64,000 nucleotides of DNA from Roseibium aggregatum IAM 12614 (GTDB lineage: Bacteria; Pseudomonadota; Alphaproteobacteria; Rhizobiales; Stappiaceae). Made by a program: the position numbers and the translations under genes. The notes below the pieces were generated by a model. The model had not been told where the DNA came from. It ran no database searches and saw nothing but the letters and a program-made list of their open reading frames with translations. Of the stretch, positions 52,391 through 62,038 are shown in pieces. The stretch is from NCBI RefSeq assembly GCF_000168975.1, contig NZ_AAUW01000001.1:434001-498000 (forward strand). Direction: 5' to 3'. The first letter of the stretch is position 1; the number at the start of each line of letters is the position of its first letter.

Positions 52391-52628
52391 GGGGGCGCTT
52401 GATGGGCGCTTGCCAGGCGGACGTTTCGCAGCACCTGACCGATTGAAAAATGAATGGGCGTGGCTGGAGAAATTCCCACCTCCTGAAGAGGGGCAGTCAG
52501 GTCCGTCTCGAGGGTGGGCGGCATGTTCAGCCGGATTTGGTCCATCCTTCGAGACAGCGTTACGCGCTTCCTCAATATGAGGATGTGTGTGGGTCTTCAG
52601 TTGTTTGTTAAAAGTGTGCTTTGCCTCG

Positions 52629-53846
52629 ATGACCTATTTCTCGTTCCTGCGTGAAAATGCCCGCTGGCTTGCCGCCAGTTATCTGCTGGCGGTTTTTTCC
52701 GGCTTTGGGCAGACGTTTTTCATCTCGCTTTCGGCGGGCGACATCCGGGCGGAGTTCGACCTCAGTCACGGCGATATCGGCTTGCTCTATATGGTCGCGA
52801 CGCTCGGCAGTGCACTGACCTTGCCCTATGTCGGCCGCAGCCTCGATCACTTCCCGGTACAGAGGATCGCAGCGGTGGTGATGACAGGCCTGGCCCTGTT
52901 CTGCCTGGCGATGGCCAACACGTTTTCCGTCTGGATGGTCGGGCTCACCTTTTACGGTCTTCGCCTGTGCGGGCAGGGCATGATGACCCACACGTCGGTG
53001 ACCGCGGCGGGCCGCTGGTTCACAGCGCAACGCGGCCGGGCGGTTTCGCTCGCAGTTCTCGGCTTTCCGACTGCCGAAGCCCTGTTTCCGCTCTGTTTCG
53101 TCGTCCTGGCCAATGCCTTTGGCTGGCGGGGCGCATGGACGGTATCGGCCATCGTGCTCGCAGTCGTCGCCATGCCGGTTTTGCTGACGCTCCTGGCAAA
53201 GGACCGCATTCCATCGGCGCTGGAAACAGCCTCTGCCAAACCGGAAGGCCGTCAGTGGACGCGCGGAGAAGCGCTGCGCGACGTCCGCTTCTGGCTGGTC
53301 AATTGCGGCGTCAACGCACCGGCCTTCATCGGCACGGCGATCTTTTTTCACCAGGTCTATCTGGTGGAACTTAGAGGCTGGACGCTGGAACTCTTCGCGA
53401 GCGCCTTCCTGCTGATGGCCTCCGGCGTGGTTTGCGCCTCGCTGGTGATCGGCCCGTTGATCGACCGGTTCTCCGCGCGCCAGTTGCTGCCCTTCGCTCT
53501 GGTTCCCCTGACGCTGGCCTGCTTCGTGCTCGCCAATTTCCACGCGCCTGCAGCCGCATTCGTCTTCATGCTGCTTGTCGGCATTTCGAACGGCTTCAAC
53601 AGCACTCTGGTCGGGGCGTTATGGCCGGAGGTCTACGGAACCAGGCACATGGGGGCAATTCGCTCGGTTGCCTTTTCCGTGATGGTGTTCGCTTCCGCCG
53701 CGGGTCCCGGTCTGGTCGGTTGGCTGATCGACAAGGGCGTCTCGTTCGATCTTCAGGTCATGGCAATGGGACTCTATTGCCTCGTTTTCTGCGGTGTCCT
53801 TGGCTTTGTGTCGCGGACCTACCGGTCTGGCGAACATTCTTCGTAA
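52629..53846 (+). CDS. Major facilitator superfamily transporter
   Basis: This protein of about 405 residues has twelve hydrophobic segments in two halves. 'LAVFSGFGQTFFISLSAGDIRAEFDLSHGDIGLLYMVATLGSALTLPYVGRSLDHFPVQRI' is the first half with the MFS loop 2-3 pattern, and 'GPGLVGWLIDKGVSFDLQVM' lies near the end. The ATG at 52629 is chosen over a GTG at 52587. Substrate unknown; the sequence resembles monocarboxylate or aromatic-acid type members loosely. Confidence 0.87.
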   Translation: MTYFSFLRENARWLAASYLLAVFSGFGQTFFISLSAGDIRAEFDLSHGDIGLLYMVATLGSALTLPYVGRSLDHFPVQRIAAVVMTGLALFCLAMANTFSVWMVGLTFYGLRLCGQGMMTHTSVTAAGRWFTAQRGRAVSLAVLGFPTAEALFPLCFVVLANAFGWRGAWTVSAIVLAVVAMPVLLTLLAKDRIPSALETASAKPEGRQWTRGEALRDVRFWLVNCGVNAPAFIGTAIFFHQVYLVELRGWTLELFASAFLLMASGVVCASLVIGPLIDRFSARQLLPFALVPLTLACFVLANFHAPAAAFVFMLLVGISNGFNSTLVGALWPEVYGTRHMGAIRSVAFSVMVFASAAGPGLVGWLIDKGVSFDLQVMAMGLYCLVFCGVLGFVSRTYRSGEHSS

Positions 53847-53898
53847 GGTCCGATAGTTTGGGGTTGCCGTCCGGTTCAACCCCGGCTAACTCATCGCC

Positions 53899-55260
53899 AT
53901 GACTGTCACCGTACGCTTCGCGCCGTCGCCGACCGGCCACATCCACATCGGCAACATCCGTCCCGCGCTCTACAACTGGCTTTTTGCCAAGAAAATGGGC
54001 GGCAGGTTCATTCTGCGCTTCGATGATACGGACCTTGTCCGCTCGAAGCAGGAATACGCCGATTCCATCGAGAGCGACCTGCATTGGCTTGGTATCGAGC
54101 CGGACCTGAAGGAGCGGCAATCGGACCGGATCGCGAATTACGATGCGGCGGCCCAGAAGCTCAAGGACGCTGGCCTGCTTTATCCGTGTTATGAAACCCC
54201 GGATGAACTGGAGCGGCGCCGGTCACGCCAGCGTGCGCTCGGCAGACCCCCGGTCTATGACCGTGCAGGCCTGAAACAGACCGCGGAAGAACGCGCCGCC
54301 TTTGAAGCGGAAGGCCGCAAGCCGCATTGGCGGTTTGTCCTGCCGAACCACGACGGAAATCCGTTTGAAACCAGGCGTACGGATGTTGCCTGGTCGGATC
54401 TGTGCCGGGGTGACCAGACCATCGATCTGGCGTCCATGTCCGATCCGGTCCTGATCCGTGCGGATGGGTCGTATCTCTACACGTTTACCTCCATCGTCGA
54501 TGATATCGACATGGACGTGACCCACATCATCCGCGGCGAGGATCACGTCTCCAACACCGGTGTCCAGATCGCCATCTTCGAGGCGATGGGGGCGAAACCG
54601 CCGGTGTTCGGCCATCACAACCTGCTGACGACGATCGACGGCGAAGGCCTGTCGAAGCGCAAGGGAGCGCTTTCCATAGGCTCGCTGCGGGAGGCCGGGC
54701 TTGAGCCGATGGCGGTCGCTTCCCTGGCCGTTCTGACCGGCACAAGCCAGGCGGTCGAGCCGGTTGCGACCATGGACGCCCTGATCGAGAAATTCGATCT
54801 GACCAGCGTCTCCCGGTCCTCCGCCAAGTTCGATCCGGAGGAACTGAAATCCCTCAACGCCCGTCTGGTGCACGACTTGCCCTTCGAGGCGGTCGAGAAA
54901 CGCCTTGCCGACATGGGCATTGATGCAGGTGCTGAATTCTGGGAAACCGTGCGCGGCAATTGTGAGACCGTCGGCGATGCGCGTTCCTATTGGCAGATTG
55001 TCACCGGCCCGGTCGAAAGCCGCATCGAGGACGAGGACCGGGAGTTCGTTTCAGGCGCGAAGGCCTTGCTGCCGGAAGGCGAAGTGACCGGGGAAACCTG
55101 GGGCGAGTGGACGTCTGCCCTGAAGGCGGAAACCGGGCGCAAGGGCCGTGGCCTGTTCATGCCGCTGCGCCGGGTGCTCACCGGCATGGATCACGGTCCG
55201 GACATGAAGGCTTTGTTGCCGCTTATTGGGCGACGAAATATTCTGGACCGACTACCCTGA
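53899..55260 (+). CDS. gltX: Glutamyl-tRNA synthetase
   Basis: This 453-residue class I synthetase has the HIGH-type motif in '[24 protein letters not shown]' and the KMSKS-type motif in '[16 protein letters not shown]'. '[27 protein letters not shown]' lies between. It charges tRNA-Glu, and in alphaproteobacteria often tRNA-Gln for later amidation. Many relatives carry two GltX copies; this one is of the shorter kind. Its last 38 bases overlap the 3' end of the convergent DUF2865 gene. Confidence 0.96.
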   Translation: MTVTVRFAPSPTGHIHIGNIRPALYNWLFAKKMGGRFILRFDDTDLVRSKQEYADSIESDLHWLGIEPDLKERQSDRIANYDAAAQKLKDAGLLYPCYETPDELERRRSRQRALGRPPVYDRAGLKQTAEERAAFEAEGRKPHWRFVLPNHDGNPFETRRTDVAWSDLCRGDQTIDLASMSDPVLIRADGSYLYTFTSIVDDIDMDVTHIIRGEDHVSNTGVQIAIFEAMGAKPPVFGHHNLLTTIDGEGLSKRKGALSIGSLREAGLEPMAVASLAVLTGTSQAVEPVATMDALIEKFDLTSVSRSSAKFDPEELKSLNARLVHDLPFEAVEKRLADMGIDAGAEFWETVRGNCETVGDARSYWQIVTGPVESRIEDEDREFVSGAKALLPEGEVTGETWGEWTSALKAETGRKGRGLFMPLRRVLTGMDHGPDMKALLPLIGRRNILDRLP

Positions 55261-56581
55261 CAGGGGCCTTCCGGTCCGGCGCCTCGTGGTAGCCGTCGTC
55301 ATCCGTCTTGAAGACGGGTGAAAAGGCTGTCAGGTCCTCCTCGTTCGTTTCCTCGTGGGAACGGATCGACAGGACCGGGAACCCGTCCTTGAAACCGGAA
55401 CTTGAAGCCACTTTGTTCTCGCCGCTCTCAAACCGTGTTGCGGCGAGGTCAAGCCGGGCGGAAACATTGAAACCCTTTTCCATATTCATGAGGGTATCGG
55501 GATCCTCGAAACGCGGTAACTGCGTTCTGTCGAGCGGGGTTCTTGCCAGCGGAGAGGGGAGGTCCTCTTCGTGTTCGTAGGTTCCGCCACGGCTTGGCTG
55601 AAGCGTTCGGCGCGGCAGGCCGGCGCTGATATCAGTGAAAAACACCTTGTTGCCGGAGCTGGTGCTGATATCCGTCCAGGCAGACTGCGCCTTCGACTGG
55701 CGGGTCGTGCGGCAACTGCAGCCTTCCACGAATTCGCTCTTGTAACGGTAGGCGAAAGGCTGCTCGGAGTAGAGGTGACCGGCAAGGGACATCATCTGGG
55801 ACTGATCGCCGCCCGGGTTGCGATAGACGTATAGCTCTGTTTCCGCTGCCGGACAGATTTCCGAACACCGTGCCTCGTCGTAGGCAAATTGGCTCTTGCC
55901 TGTCGAAAAACTGACGGGGAAGAAATAGCCGTCGCAGGTTCTGACGCAAACAGTTCGGAACGCTCCGCCGGAAGGCAGTGAATACCGTTTGGTTTCGCTG
56001 CGGGTCTGGCGGCGCACGGAAGCAATTTCGCGGTCGCCGGTTGTCGCTGAAGTCGGTTCGACGCGAGGCTGTTCGACGCGCTGTTGCGGGTTGAAAATAC
56101 GGGCCAGAAGCGATTGAGGTTTGTTTTCGCCATCGGCATTGTGTTGCCGGGCTTCCCGGGAAGGGGCGTTGCAATTCTGTTTGGCAAGCGAGGCCTTGAT
56201 CTGCCGCACGCGTTTGGCGTTTTTTGACGACCCGCCGCCAGACTTTGCAAGCTGGCGCTCAATTGCGGCGAGGTTGGCCTTCATGCGTTTGATCTTGTCG
56301 TTGAGACCGTTGCATTTGGCCGAAGCGGTCGCGGCACAGCCGTAATAGTTCGCGTCCCGTTCTGCCGCACTGATGGCTTTCTGCTGCTGGGATTTGGCGG
56401 TGCTCCATTTCCGGGCCGCGGGCGACTGGGCGCCGGAGCGCTGTTCGATCCGCTGAAGCTCAGCGTTCAGGCTGGTGCAGGTGGCTGCGCTTGCCGTGTG
56501 TGCGCTCAGCACGAGGCAGGCACCAAACGCGACAGCGCGTGCCAAAACCTTCGACCTGGCAGACCAGCAACGTCTCATCAC
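55223..56581 (-). CDS. DUF2865 domain-containing exported protein
   Basis: This 452-residue protein has a signal peptide ('[20 protein letters not shown]') and an Ala/Lys/Gln-rich region with a coiled-coil pattern. The DUF2865 core follows: '[60 protein letters not shown]'. Its multiple cysteines suggest disulfides in the periplasm. The family is typical of Hyphomicrobiales and its function is unknown. Its 3' end overlaps gltX by 38 bases tail to tail. Confidence 0.88.
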   Translation of the reverse strand: MMRRCWSARSKVLARAVAFGACLVLSAHTASAATCTSLNAELQRIEQRSGAQSPAARKWSTAKSQQQKAISAAERDANYYGCAATASAKCNGLNDKIKRMKANLAAIERQLAKSGGGSSKNAKRVRQIKASLAKQNCNAPSREARQHNADGENKPQSLLARIFNPQQRVEQPRVEPTSATTGDREIASVRRQTRSETKRYSLPSGGAFRTVCVRTCDGYFFPVSFSTGKSQFAYDEARCSEICPAAETELYVYRNPGGDQSQMMSLAGHLYSEQPFAYRYKSEFVEGCSCRTTRQSKAQSAWTDISTSSGNKVFFTDISAGLPRRTLQPSRGGTYEHEEDLPSPLARTPLDRTQLPRFEDPDTLMNMEKGFNVSARLDLAATRFESGENKVASSSGFKDGFPVLSIRSHEETNEEDLTAFSPVFKTDDDGYHEAPDRKAPVRVVGPEYFVAQ

Positions 56582-56715
56582 CCAACCCCCGCAGCGTGTT
56601 TTTCACGCCGTATCGGCTCAAAGCCGACGACCGGCACTATCGCTGCCGGTCCTATCAATAGCAACGAAAGCTCTCACGTTAGGTTAATGGCAAAACGGCG
56701 GAACCAGGGAAAGTT

Positions 56716-57216
56716 TCAGGGGGTTTCCCCGGATCGGGCAGCTTCGTGAAGACGTTCGAAAATCTCGTCCAGCACAGCTTTCTGGTCATCCGTCAGCGCG
56801 TCTTCCAGGTTTTTGGAGTAGGCGAGCGCCTGGGGGACGATTTCCTCGTACATGGCGTTGCCTTTTTCCGACAGACTCAAGCTCTGTTCCCGTTGGTCCT
56901 CCCTGTTCTTGTCACGCAGCAGAAGGTCGCGTTTTTCCAGCGCCGCGACTGCCCGGCTAACCTTGGTCTTGTGCATGGAGGTTGCCTGGCTGATGTCCCG
57001 CGCGGTCATGGCCTTGCATTCGCCGAGGGTTGCCAGGACACGCCATTCGGCAATGCCGATGCCATATGTGTCGGCATAGATCCGGGAAAAGGATCTGCTG
57101 ACGGTCTCCGCCAGATGGTTGAGCCTGTAAGGCAGAAAGGCGCCCAGCTTCAGGACAGGTTTGGAAGGTACCTTGCCGGGGGAGGCAGCGGATTTGGACC
57201 CTTGCTGATCGCACAT
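56716..57216 (-). CDS. MarR family transcriptional regulator
   Basis: This 166-residue protein starts at ATG 57216. It has a winged helix-turn-helix ('EWRVLATLGECKAMTARDISQATSMHKTKVSRAVAALEKRDLLLRDKNREDQREQSLSLSEKG') flanked by dimerisation helices. An upstream extension is possible but is not family-like. It is divergent from the metallo-beta-lactamase-fold gene and may control it. The ligand is unknown. Confidence 0.9.
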   Translation of the reverse strand: MCDQQGSKSAASPGKVPSKPVLKLGAFLPYRLNHLAETVSRSFSRIYADTYGIGIAEWRVLATLGECKAMTARDISQATSMHKTKVSRAVAALEKRDLLLRDKNREDQREQSLSLSEKGNAMYEEIVPQALAYSKNLEDALTDDQKAVLDEIFERLHEAARSGETP

Positions 57217-57586
57217 GAATAAGTCGACGCCTTGGAGCTTCGTTGTGCCTGATGGAACAGGCAGATGAACAATGCCGTTATCCGGCCATTTTCTGTGACT
57301 AGCAAGTATATCCGACTGAAGAACCCTGGAAAGACTCCCCGGCCAGCTACGAAAAAGTAGCAGGATTGAAAGCAAGCCCGACGGAGAGCTTACTCAGGTG
57401 CAGTCAAAATAAGGCGAATGAGCTGACCTATCTGTTGATAAAGAAGGAATAGTTAAGGAATTGGCGAGTGAAAAATTGCGAATCAGACACTGAAACTGAG
57501 ACGCTTCAGTCAACAGGAAAAAGCGCGGCAAAAATGGCGCAGGCCGATACAGGCAGTCAGACATCTGACAGGAAAGCGAGACCGCT
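57217..57586. other. Divergent promoter region between marR and the MBL-fold gene
   Basis: No gene was seen in these 370 bases. It is moderately AT-rich near 57400-57480 and should hold the promoters for both directions. No clear MarR palindrome stood out. Confidence 0.5.
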
Positions 57587-58843
57587 ATGGTAGAGATGAC
57601 AAACAGGTCCGAAGCCGTTCCGGGCGATAACGAACGGTTCGAGGAGCTTGGACGCGGCTGTTATGCCTATAGCGCGGACGGCTGCTCAAACACCGGTGTT
57701 GTCATCGGCGACAACGGCGTTCTGATTGTCGATGCGCAGGCGACACCCGCTCTTGCGGAAAAGGTGCTGCAGAAGGTTCGCGAACTTACGGACAAGCCCG
57801 TCAAACAAATTGTTCTGACCCACTTCCATGCAGACAACACACTTGGCGCTCTGGCCTTTGAGCCGGGAGAAGTCATTGCGTCCGATCTGACCAAGCGAAT
57901 GATGGAAACGCGCGGCGTCGAAGAGATCCGCCTGGCGCGGCAGCGGGATGCCGCGCTGTTTGCTGATCTGCCCGGAAACACCGGCGTAAGCATGCCCTCC
58001 ATGACCATAGCCTCGTCGATGACCATCGACCTTGGCGGGCTGGACGTTCGGCTGATGCATCTGGGCCGGGCTCATACGATGGGCGATCTGGTGGTCTGGG
58101 TTCCGCAGAGTGGCGTGATCTTCGCCGGTGACCTGGTGCAGAAATCCGCTGTTCCCTATTGCGGTGACGCGCACCTGGCCGACTGGCCCCGTGCACTCGA
58201 CCGTATCAGGGCCTTCCGCCCGACCGCACTGATGCCGGGCCGTGGAAAGTCTGCCATCGGTGCACAGGCCGTTGCAACCGCTGTTGAAACAACCCGCGAT
58301 TTTGTCGTCACCCTTCGGGATGCGGCCGCTGCATGTGTTGAACAGAGCCTTGGACTGAAGGACACTTTTCAGGCGGTACGCGACGCATTGGCGGGCCGCT
58401 TCGGATCGAAGACAGATTTCGAGTTCCATCTGCCCATCAGCGTCGCACGGGCTTACGACGAGGCGCTTGGCCTCGACCAGCCGCAGGTATGGACGCGGGA
58501 ACGGATCGCCGATCTTTATGACGCTCTGGACGGGACCTCAGCCACGTCTGAGGCCGCAACAGGCCAGTCCGCAGAAGAGGCTGCGGTGACCGAGGCTCCG
58601 TCACAGGAGGCAGACGCTGAAGCGCCTGTTGCCACCAGCGACGCCAAGGCGTCCGATCTCGTGTCAGACAGTGATTTTGCCGCCTCGCTTGCGCTCGGCT
58701 CTGAAGACGAACTTGCGACTGACGGCAAAGACATGGAACTTGCGGCGGAGGACATCGTTGAAGATGACAAGCCGTCAGACGCTGATGAAACTGCGTCGTC
58801 GGACAAGTCTTCTGCCGACAAGGTTCTGGAAGACGCCCGCTAA
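57587..58843 (+). CDS. Metallo-beta-lactamase-fold hydrolase with acidic C-terminal tail
   Basis: This 418-residue protein has the metal-binding motif 'LTHFHADNTLGA' (His79, His81, Asp83), then 'LGRAHTMGDLVVWVP' and 'IFAGDLVQ', as in SoxH/quinoprotein-linked MBL proteins. The last ligand position reads 'MPGRGKS', with Arg where most members have His (PGHG). From about residue 315 the protein is a disordered acidic Ala/Glu/Asp/Ser tail of roughly 100 residues. Substrate unknown. Activity may be altered or use a different metal set. Confidence 0.83.
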   Translation: MVEMTNRSEAVPGDNERFEELGRGCYAYSADGCSNTGVVIGDNGVLIVDAQATPALAEKVLQKVRELTDKPVKQIVLTHFHADNTLGALAFEPGEVIASDLTKRMMETRGVEEIRLARQRDAALFADLPGNTGVSMPSMTIASSMTIDLGGLDVRLMHLGRAHTMGDLVVWVPQSGVIFAGDLVQKSAVPYCGDAHLADWPRALDRIRAFRPTALMPGRGKSAIGAQAVATAVETTRDFVVTLRDAAAACVEQSLGLKDTFQAVRDALAGRFGSKTDFEFHLPISVARAYDEALGLDQPQVWTRERIADLYDALDGTSATSEAATGQSAEEAAVTEAPSQEADAEAPVATSDAKASDLVSDSDFAASLALGSEDELATDGKDMELAAEDIVEDDKPSDADETASSDKSSADKVLEDAR

Positions 58844-58878
58844 CAGCGCTTTCAAAACCGGTTGAGAAAATTCGTGAG

Positions 58879-58908
58879 ACGCGCGCCATCCGGGCGCGCG
58901 TTTTGTTT
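58879..58908 (+). terminator. Terminator of the MBL-fold gene
   Basis: ACGCGCGCC-N5-GGCGCGCGT forms a 9-bp stem followed by TTTGTTTT, 35 bases after the stop codon. Confidence 0.88.
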
Positions 58909-58978
58909 TGGGATCGACGCTTGATCGCGCTTTCGTGAACCCCACATGTTGAGCGGTCGAAAATCTGGAGGATTTCTA

Positions 58979-59494
58979 ATGCGTTTTCTGGTTGCTGCCG
59001 CTCTTGGCGCTTCTTTGCTGCTGCAAGGCGTCGGCGCTGCCCTCGCGGCAGACGAACCTGATCTGATCTTCAAGAAGTCGACCGTTTGGAAGTTCCTCAC
59101 GCCCGACCACAAGCTGGCGACCTACGCGATAGACGACCCGATCGTTGAAGGTGTCGCCTGCCACTTCACGGTTCCGGAGAAGGGCGGTGTTTCCGGGTGG
59201 CTGGGTGTTGCGGAAGAAGTATCGGACGTCTCGCTGGCCTGCCGTCAGGTAGGGCCGATCACGATCAAGGAAGACTTCGAGCAGGGCGAGGAAATGTTCC
59301 GCCAGCGCCGTTCGTTCGTTTTCAAGAAGATGCGCATCGTCCGAGGCTGTGATGCCAAGCGGAATGTTCTTGTTTATCTTGTCTATTCCGACAAGCTGAT
59401 TGAGGGTAGCCCGAAAAACTCGACCTCAACCGTACCGTTGATGCCATGGGGAGATCAGCCGCCGCCAAAATGCGCTGACTTTTTGAAGGACTGA
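58979..59494 (+). CDS. creA: CreA family exported protein
   Basis: This 171-residue protein has a signal peptide ('FLVAAALGASLLLQGVGAALA'). The CreA core follows: 'YAIDDPIVEGVACHFTVPEKGGVSGWLGVAEEVSDVSLACRQVGPITI' and 'KKMRIVRGCDAKRNVLVYLVYSDKLIEGSPKNS'. The cysteines are conserved-looking and probably form a disulfide. The family is periplasmic with unknown function. GGAGG lies eight bases upstream of the ATG at 58979. Confidence 0.9.
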   Translation: MRFLVAAALGASLLLQGVGAALAADEPDLIFKKSTVWKFLTPDHKLATYAIDDPIVEGVACHFTVPEKGGVSGWLGVAEEVSDVSLACRQVGPITIKEDFEQGEEMFRQRRSFVFKKMRIVRGCDAKRNVLVYLVYSDKLIEGSPKNSTSTVPLMPWGDQPPPKCADFLKD

Positions 59495-59526
59495 GGCTGC
59501 AGACCAAATGGCTCGTGGGGCGCGGA

Positions 59527-59868
59527 TCAGTCCGCGTCCAGCGTTTCCAGTTGTTTCGGGCCAGGCAGCTCGGCATCCGCGCAAAAGTTCTTGTACAGCA
59601 CTGACATGATGTCCCGAACCGGTTCGCTGGCGAGCTGGTAATAAATTGTCGTGCCTTCACGACGGGTGGTGACGAGCCCCTGCGCACGCAGAAGCGCAAG
59701 CTGTTGCGAAACGGTAGGCATGCGCATGCCGGTCTTTTCGGCCAGCTCGCCAACGCTGCGTTCGTTGTCGAGGACAAGACACATCAACAGCAATCGCGGA
59801 GCGGATGCCATCATCTTTAAGAAATCAGCCGCAGATTGTGCTTTATCTTCTAGTGCTTTGTAGTCCAT
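59527..59868 (-). CDS. ArsR family regulator with BigR/SqrR-type cysteine pair
   Basis: This 113-residue protein is a winged helix-turn-helix of the ArsR family ('VGELAEKTGMRMPTVSQQLALLRAQGLVTTRREGTTIYYQLAS'). Cys30 ('LLMCLV') and Cys96 ('YKNFCAD') sit where persulfide sensors BigR and SqrR keep their reactive pair. The As/metal-binding CxC motif of classical ArsR is absent. It may respond to sulfide or polysulfide; that is inferred from position only. The ATG at 59868 is preferred; an in-frame start at 59955 would add 29 residues. Confidence 0.82.
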   Translation of the reverse strand: MDYKALEDKAQSAADFLKMMASAPRLLLMCLVLDNERSVGELAEKTGMRMPTVSQQLALLRAQGLVTTRREGTTIYYQLASEPVRDIMSVLYKNFCADAELPGPKQLETLDAD

Positions 59869-60039
59869 CGGAAGACCTTGCCAAACATCGGAGTAAACTG
59901 CAAGCAAAGAGGCTGGGACTTCCTCTGCGTGAATGGTCGCGGGCAAGTTTCCCACTGTTTTCGCGGTGTCTCAACTTTAAAGGTGTGCTCAGTTCCTGAG
60001 CAACTTTTACCGGTCCCTGCAATGCTCGCGAACGCGCTT

Positions 60040-60228
60040 TTATATCCGACTGGCCACCGTGACAATGATATTTCCGTTGCCACAGCCCGTGCCGGTAGTC
60101 AGGCACATGCCTTTTTGCTGGGCTTCCTGGCCAAAAGCCTTGGTACCGTCGGTAATTGCGATGATGGCCGCAAACGGGCCACCCAGGATGAGGGCGAGGA
60201 ACATGAGGACGAAGAGGCGGTTCAGCAT
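60040..60228 (-). CDS. Small secreted or membrane-anchored peptide
   Basis: This 62-residue protein starts with a hydrophobic signal ('MLNRLFVLMFLALILGGPFAAIIA'). The short mature part has two cysteines ('GMCLTTGTGCGNGNI') that could pair. GGAG lies eight bases before the ATG at 60228. It lies downstream of the L,D-transpeptidase gene and upstream of arsR on the same strand, so it could be in a unit with the regulator. No family was recognised. Confidence 0.65.
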   Translation of the reverse strand: MLNRLFVLMFLALILGGPFAAIIAITDGTKAFGQEAQQKGMCLTTGTGCGNGNIIVTVASRI

Positions 60229-60367
60229 GGGTAACTCCAGATGGCAATCCGTATCGATTGACTGGAGATTAGTCGGGCCGGCTTGAACCCATGCTGAGTG
60301 CCATATTCAGCTAACGTTCAGATACGTAAACGGAAATAAAAATCAATTATAACAATGAGTTAATCCA

Positions 60368-62038
60368 TCAGAGGTTCTGCGTCATCGCCGTGCGCAGTGC
60401 TTCCAGAAGCACCTTGTCACGGTTGTAGATGTCTTTTCTGAAATGGGTCGACCCGTCTTTGTTCATCCACGCAGTCAGATACGTCAGATGAACGTCGATC
60501 TCGACCTTTGGCTTGACGACGGTGCGTTCGCCGCCGTCGCGGATGGCTTCCCAGTGGCCAGGTGTTGCGTCGGAATCGACCAGGAGAACATCTGCCAGGG
60601 CGAAAGGATCCGAGACGCGAATGCAGCCGTGACTGAACGCACGCTCTGCTCTGGCGAACAGGGACTTGGAAGGCGTGTCGTGAATGTAGATGTTGAAACG
60701 ATTGGGGAACATGAACTTGATGCGGCCGAGCGCATTGTCCGCACCCGGGTCCTGGCGCAGGCGGAACGGGAAGTTGCCGCCTGAATAGCTGTTCCAGGCA
60801 ACCTGTGTCGGCGCGACTTCATTGCCTTCCTGAAATACCCGGATGCTCTTTCCATTAAGCGCTGTCGGGTTCTGTTTCAGTTTCGGAAGGTATTCCTTGG
60901 TGGCAATGGAATAAGGCACGTTCCAATAGGGGTTGATCTCGACATATTCCAACCGGTCTGAAAATACCGGCGTCGCATGGTAGGGCTTGCCCACGACGAC
61001 CCTGGCCGTGTGTATGGTCTTGCCGTCTCGCACCACTTTCAGGTTCTGGTCTGCCAGATTGACGAACACATAGAACTGCCCCGGATCGTCCGGCATCCAG
61101 CGCCGCCGCTCCATGTTGAGCTCCATCTGGATGAGCTTTTCCTGAATGGGGATGTTGAGCTGGGCAATCGTGTCCTTGCCGATGACGCCATCGGTCTCAA
61201 GGCCATGATATTCCTGAAACAGCTTGACGGCTTCCACCAGGGCGCCGTCATAGATGTCGCCGGTATGGTCGGCTGCACCTGGGATATCTTCTTCGGCCAA
61301 CCGGGTTCGCAGAACGGTCAGGCGCGGATCGCTCATGCCCGGTTTCAGAACTTCGCCTTCCGGCACCTGCGCAAAGCCACCGGCTGCTGCCTTTTCCCGG
61401 TATTGGGCGAGACGCCGCTTCAGGCGGGCGTAATTGTCGGTCTGCGGTGCAAGGCTCTCCAGAAACGCTCCGAAATCCACGGCCTGCTCGGCGTTTTCAA
61501 ACAGTGTTTGGGGATCTGGCCTGTCCGGAAACAGGTTCAGGGCCTTGTTGACCTTGTTGGGCTGGACGCGGCCGGAGGAAAGGTGGGTCGCATAGCGCAG
61601 GAACTGAACGGAAAGGTCCAGATCGAACTGGGCCCATTCTGCTTCACTTTGGGCGGTTTCCGAGCGCTTGATGAAGCCGAGGGGATCATAATTGTTGGGG
61701 TTTAGCGCGTGGTCGTTTGCTGCCGCCATTGCGGCAATGGCCAGGTGAGCGTCTTCCGTCAGGCCATTTTCATTGAACCAGACGGGCGCAAATGCGCGTT
61801 CGCCATAGTAAAGTGCCAGGCCTTCGGGCACTTCCGACGACATATGCGCCTGGATGGCCTTGGCAATCGGGGTCTGCGGGTCCTTGAACGCAGCGGGCGG
61901 GGAGACTTGCGTCTCACTGCCCGACGGAGCCTCGGTCTGGGCCTGGCTGGTAGGTGCTGCAAGTGGTCCTGACAAAAACGCAGTCAGCGCAAAAAGAAGA
62001 CCGAAATATCTATTACGGCACGTGCAAATCATTCCCAT
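60368..62038 (-). CDS. L,D-transpeptidase, YcbB (LdtD)-like
   Basis: This protein of about 556 residues has a signal sequence ('YFGLLFALTAFLSGPLAAPTSQAQ') and an N-terminal scaffold with 'FAPVWFNENGLTEDA'. A peptidoglycan-binding repeat follows ('YDGALVEAVKLFQEYHGLETDGVIGKDTIAQLNIP'), then the YkuD catalytic domain with 'RAFSHGCIRVSDP', whose Cys is the nucleophile. It makes 3-3 cross-links between peptidoglycan stem peptides or attaches proteins to them. The ATG at 62038 has AGAGGGGG upstream. Confidence 0.94.
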   Translation of the reverse strand: MGMICTCRNRYFGLLFALTAFLSGPLAAPTSQAQTEAPSGSETQVSPPAAFKDPQTPIAKAIQAHMSSEVPEGLALYYGERAFAPVWFNENGLTEDAHLAIAAMAAANDHALNPNNYDPLGFIKRSETAQSEAEWAQFDLDLSVQFLRYATHLSSGRVQPNKVNKALNLFPDRPDPQTLFENAEQAVDFGAFLESLAPQTDNYARLKRRLAQYREKAAAGGFAQVPEGEVLKPGMSDPRLTVLRTRLAEEDIPGAADHTGDIYDGALVEAVKLFQEYHGLETDGVIGKDTIAQLNIPIQEKLIQMELNMERRRWMPDDPGQFYVFVNLADQNLKVVRDGKTIHTARVVVGKPYHATPVFSDRLEYVEINPYWNVPYSIATKEYLPKLKQNPTALNGKSIRVFQEGNEVAPTQVAWNSYSGGNFPFRLRQDPGADNALGRIKFMFPNRFNIYIHDTPSKSLFARAERAFSHGCIRVSDPFALADVLLVDSDATPGHWEAIRDGGERTVVKPKVEIDVHLTYLTAWMNKDGSTHFRKDIYNRDKVLLEALRTAMTQNL

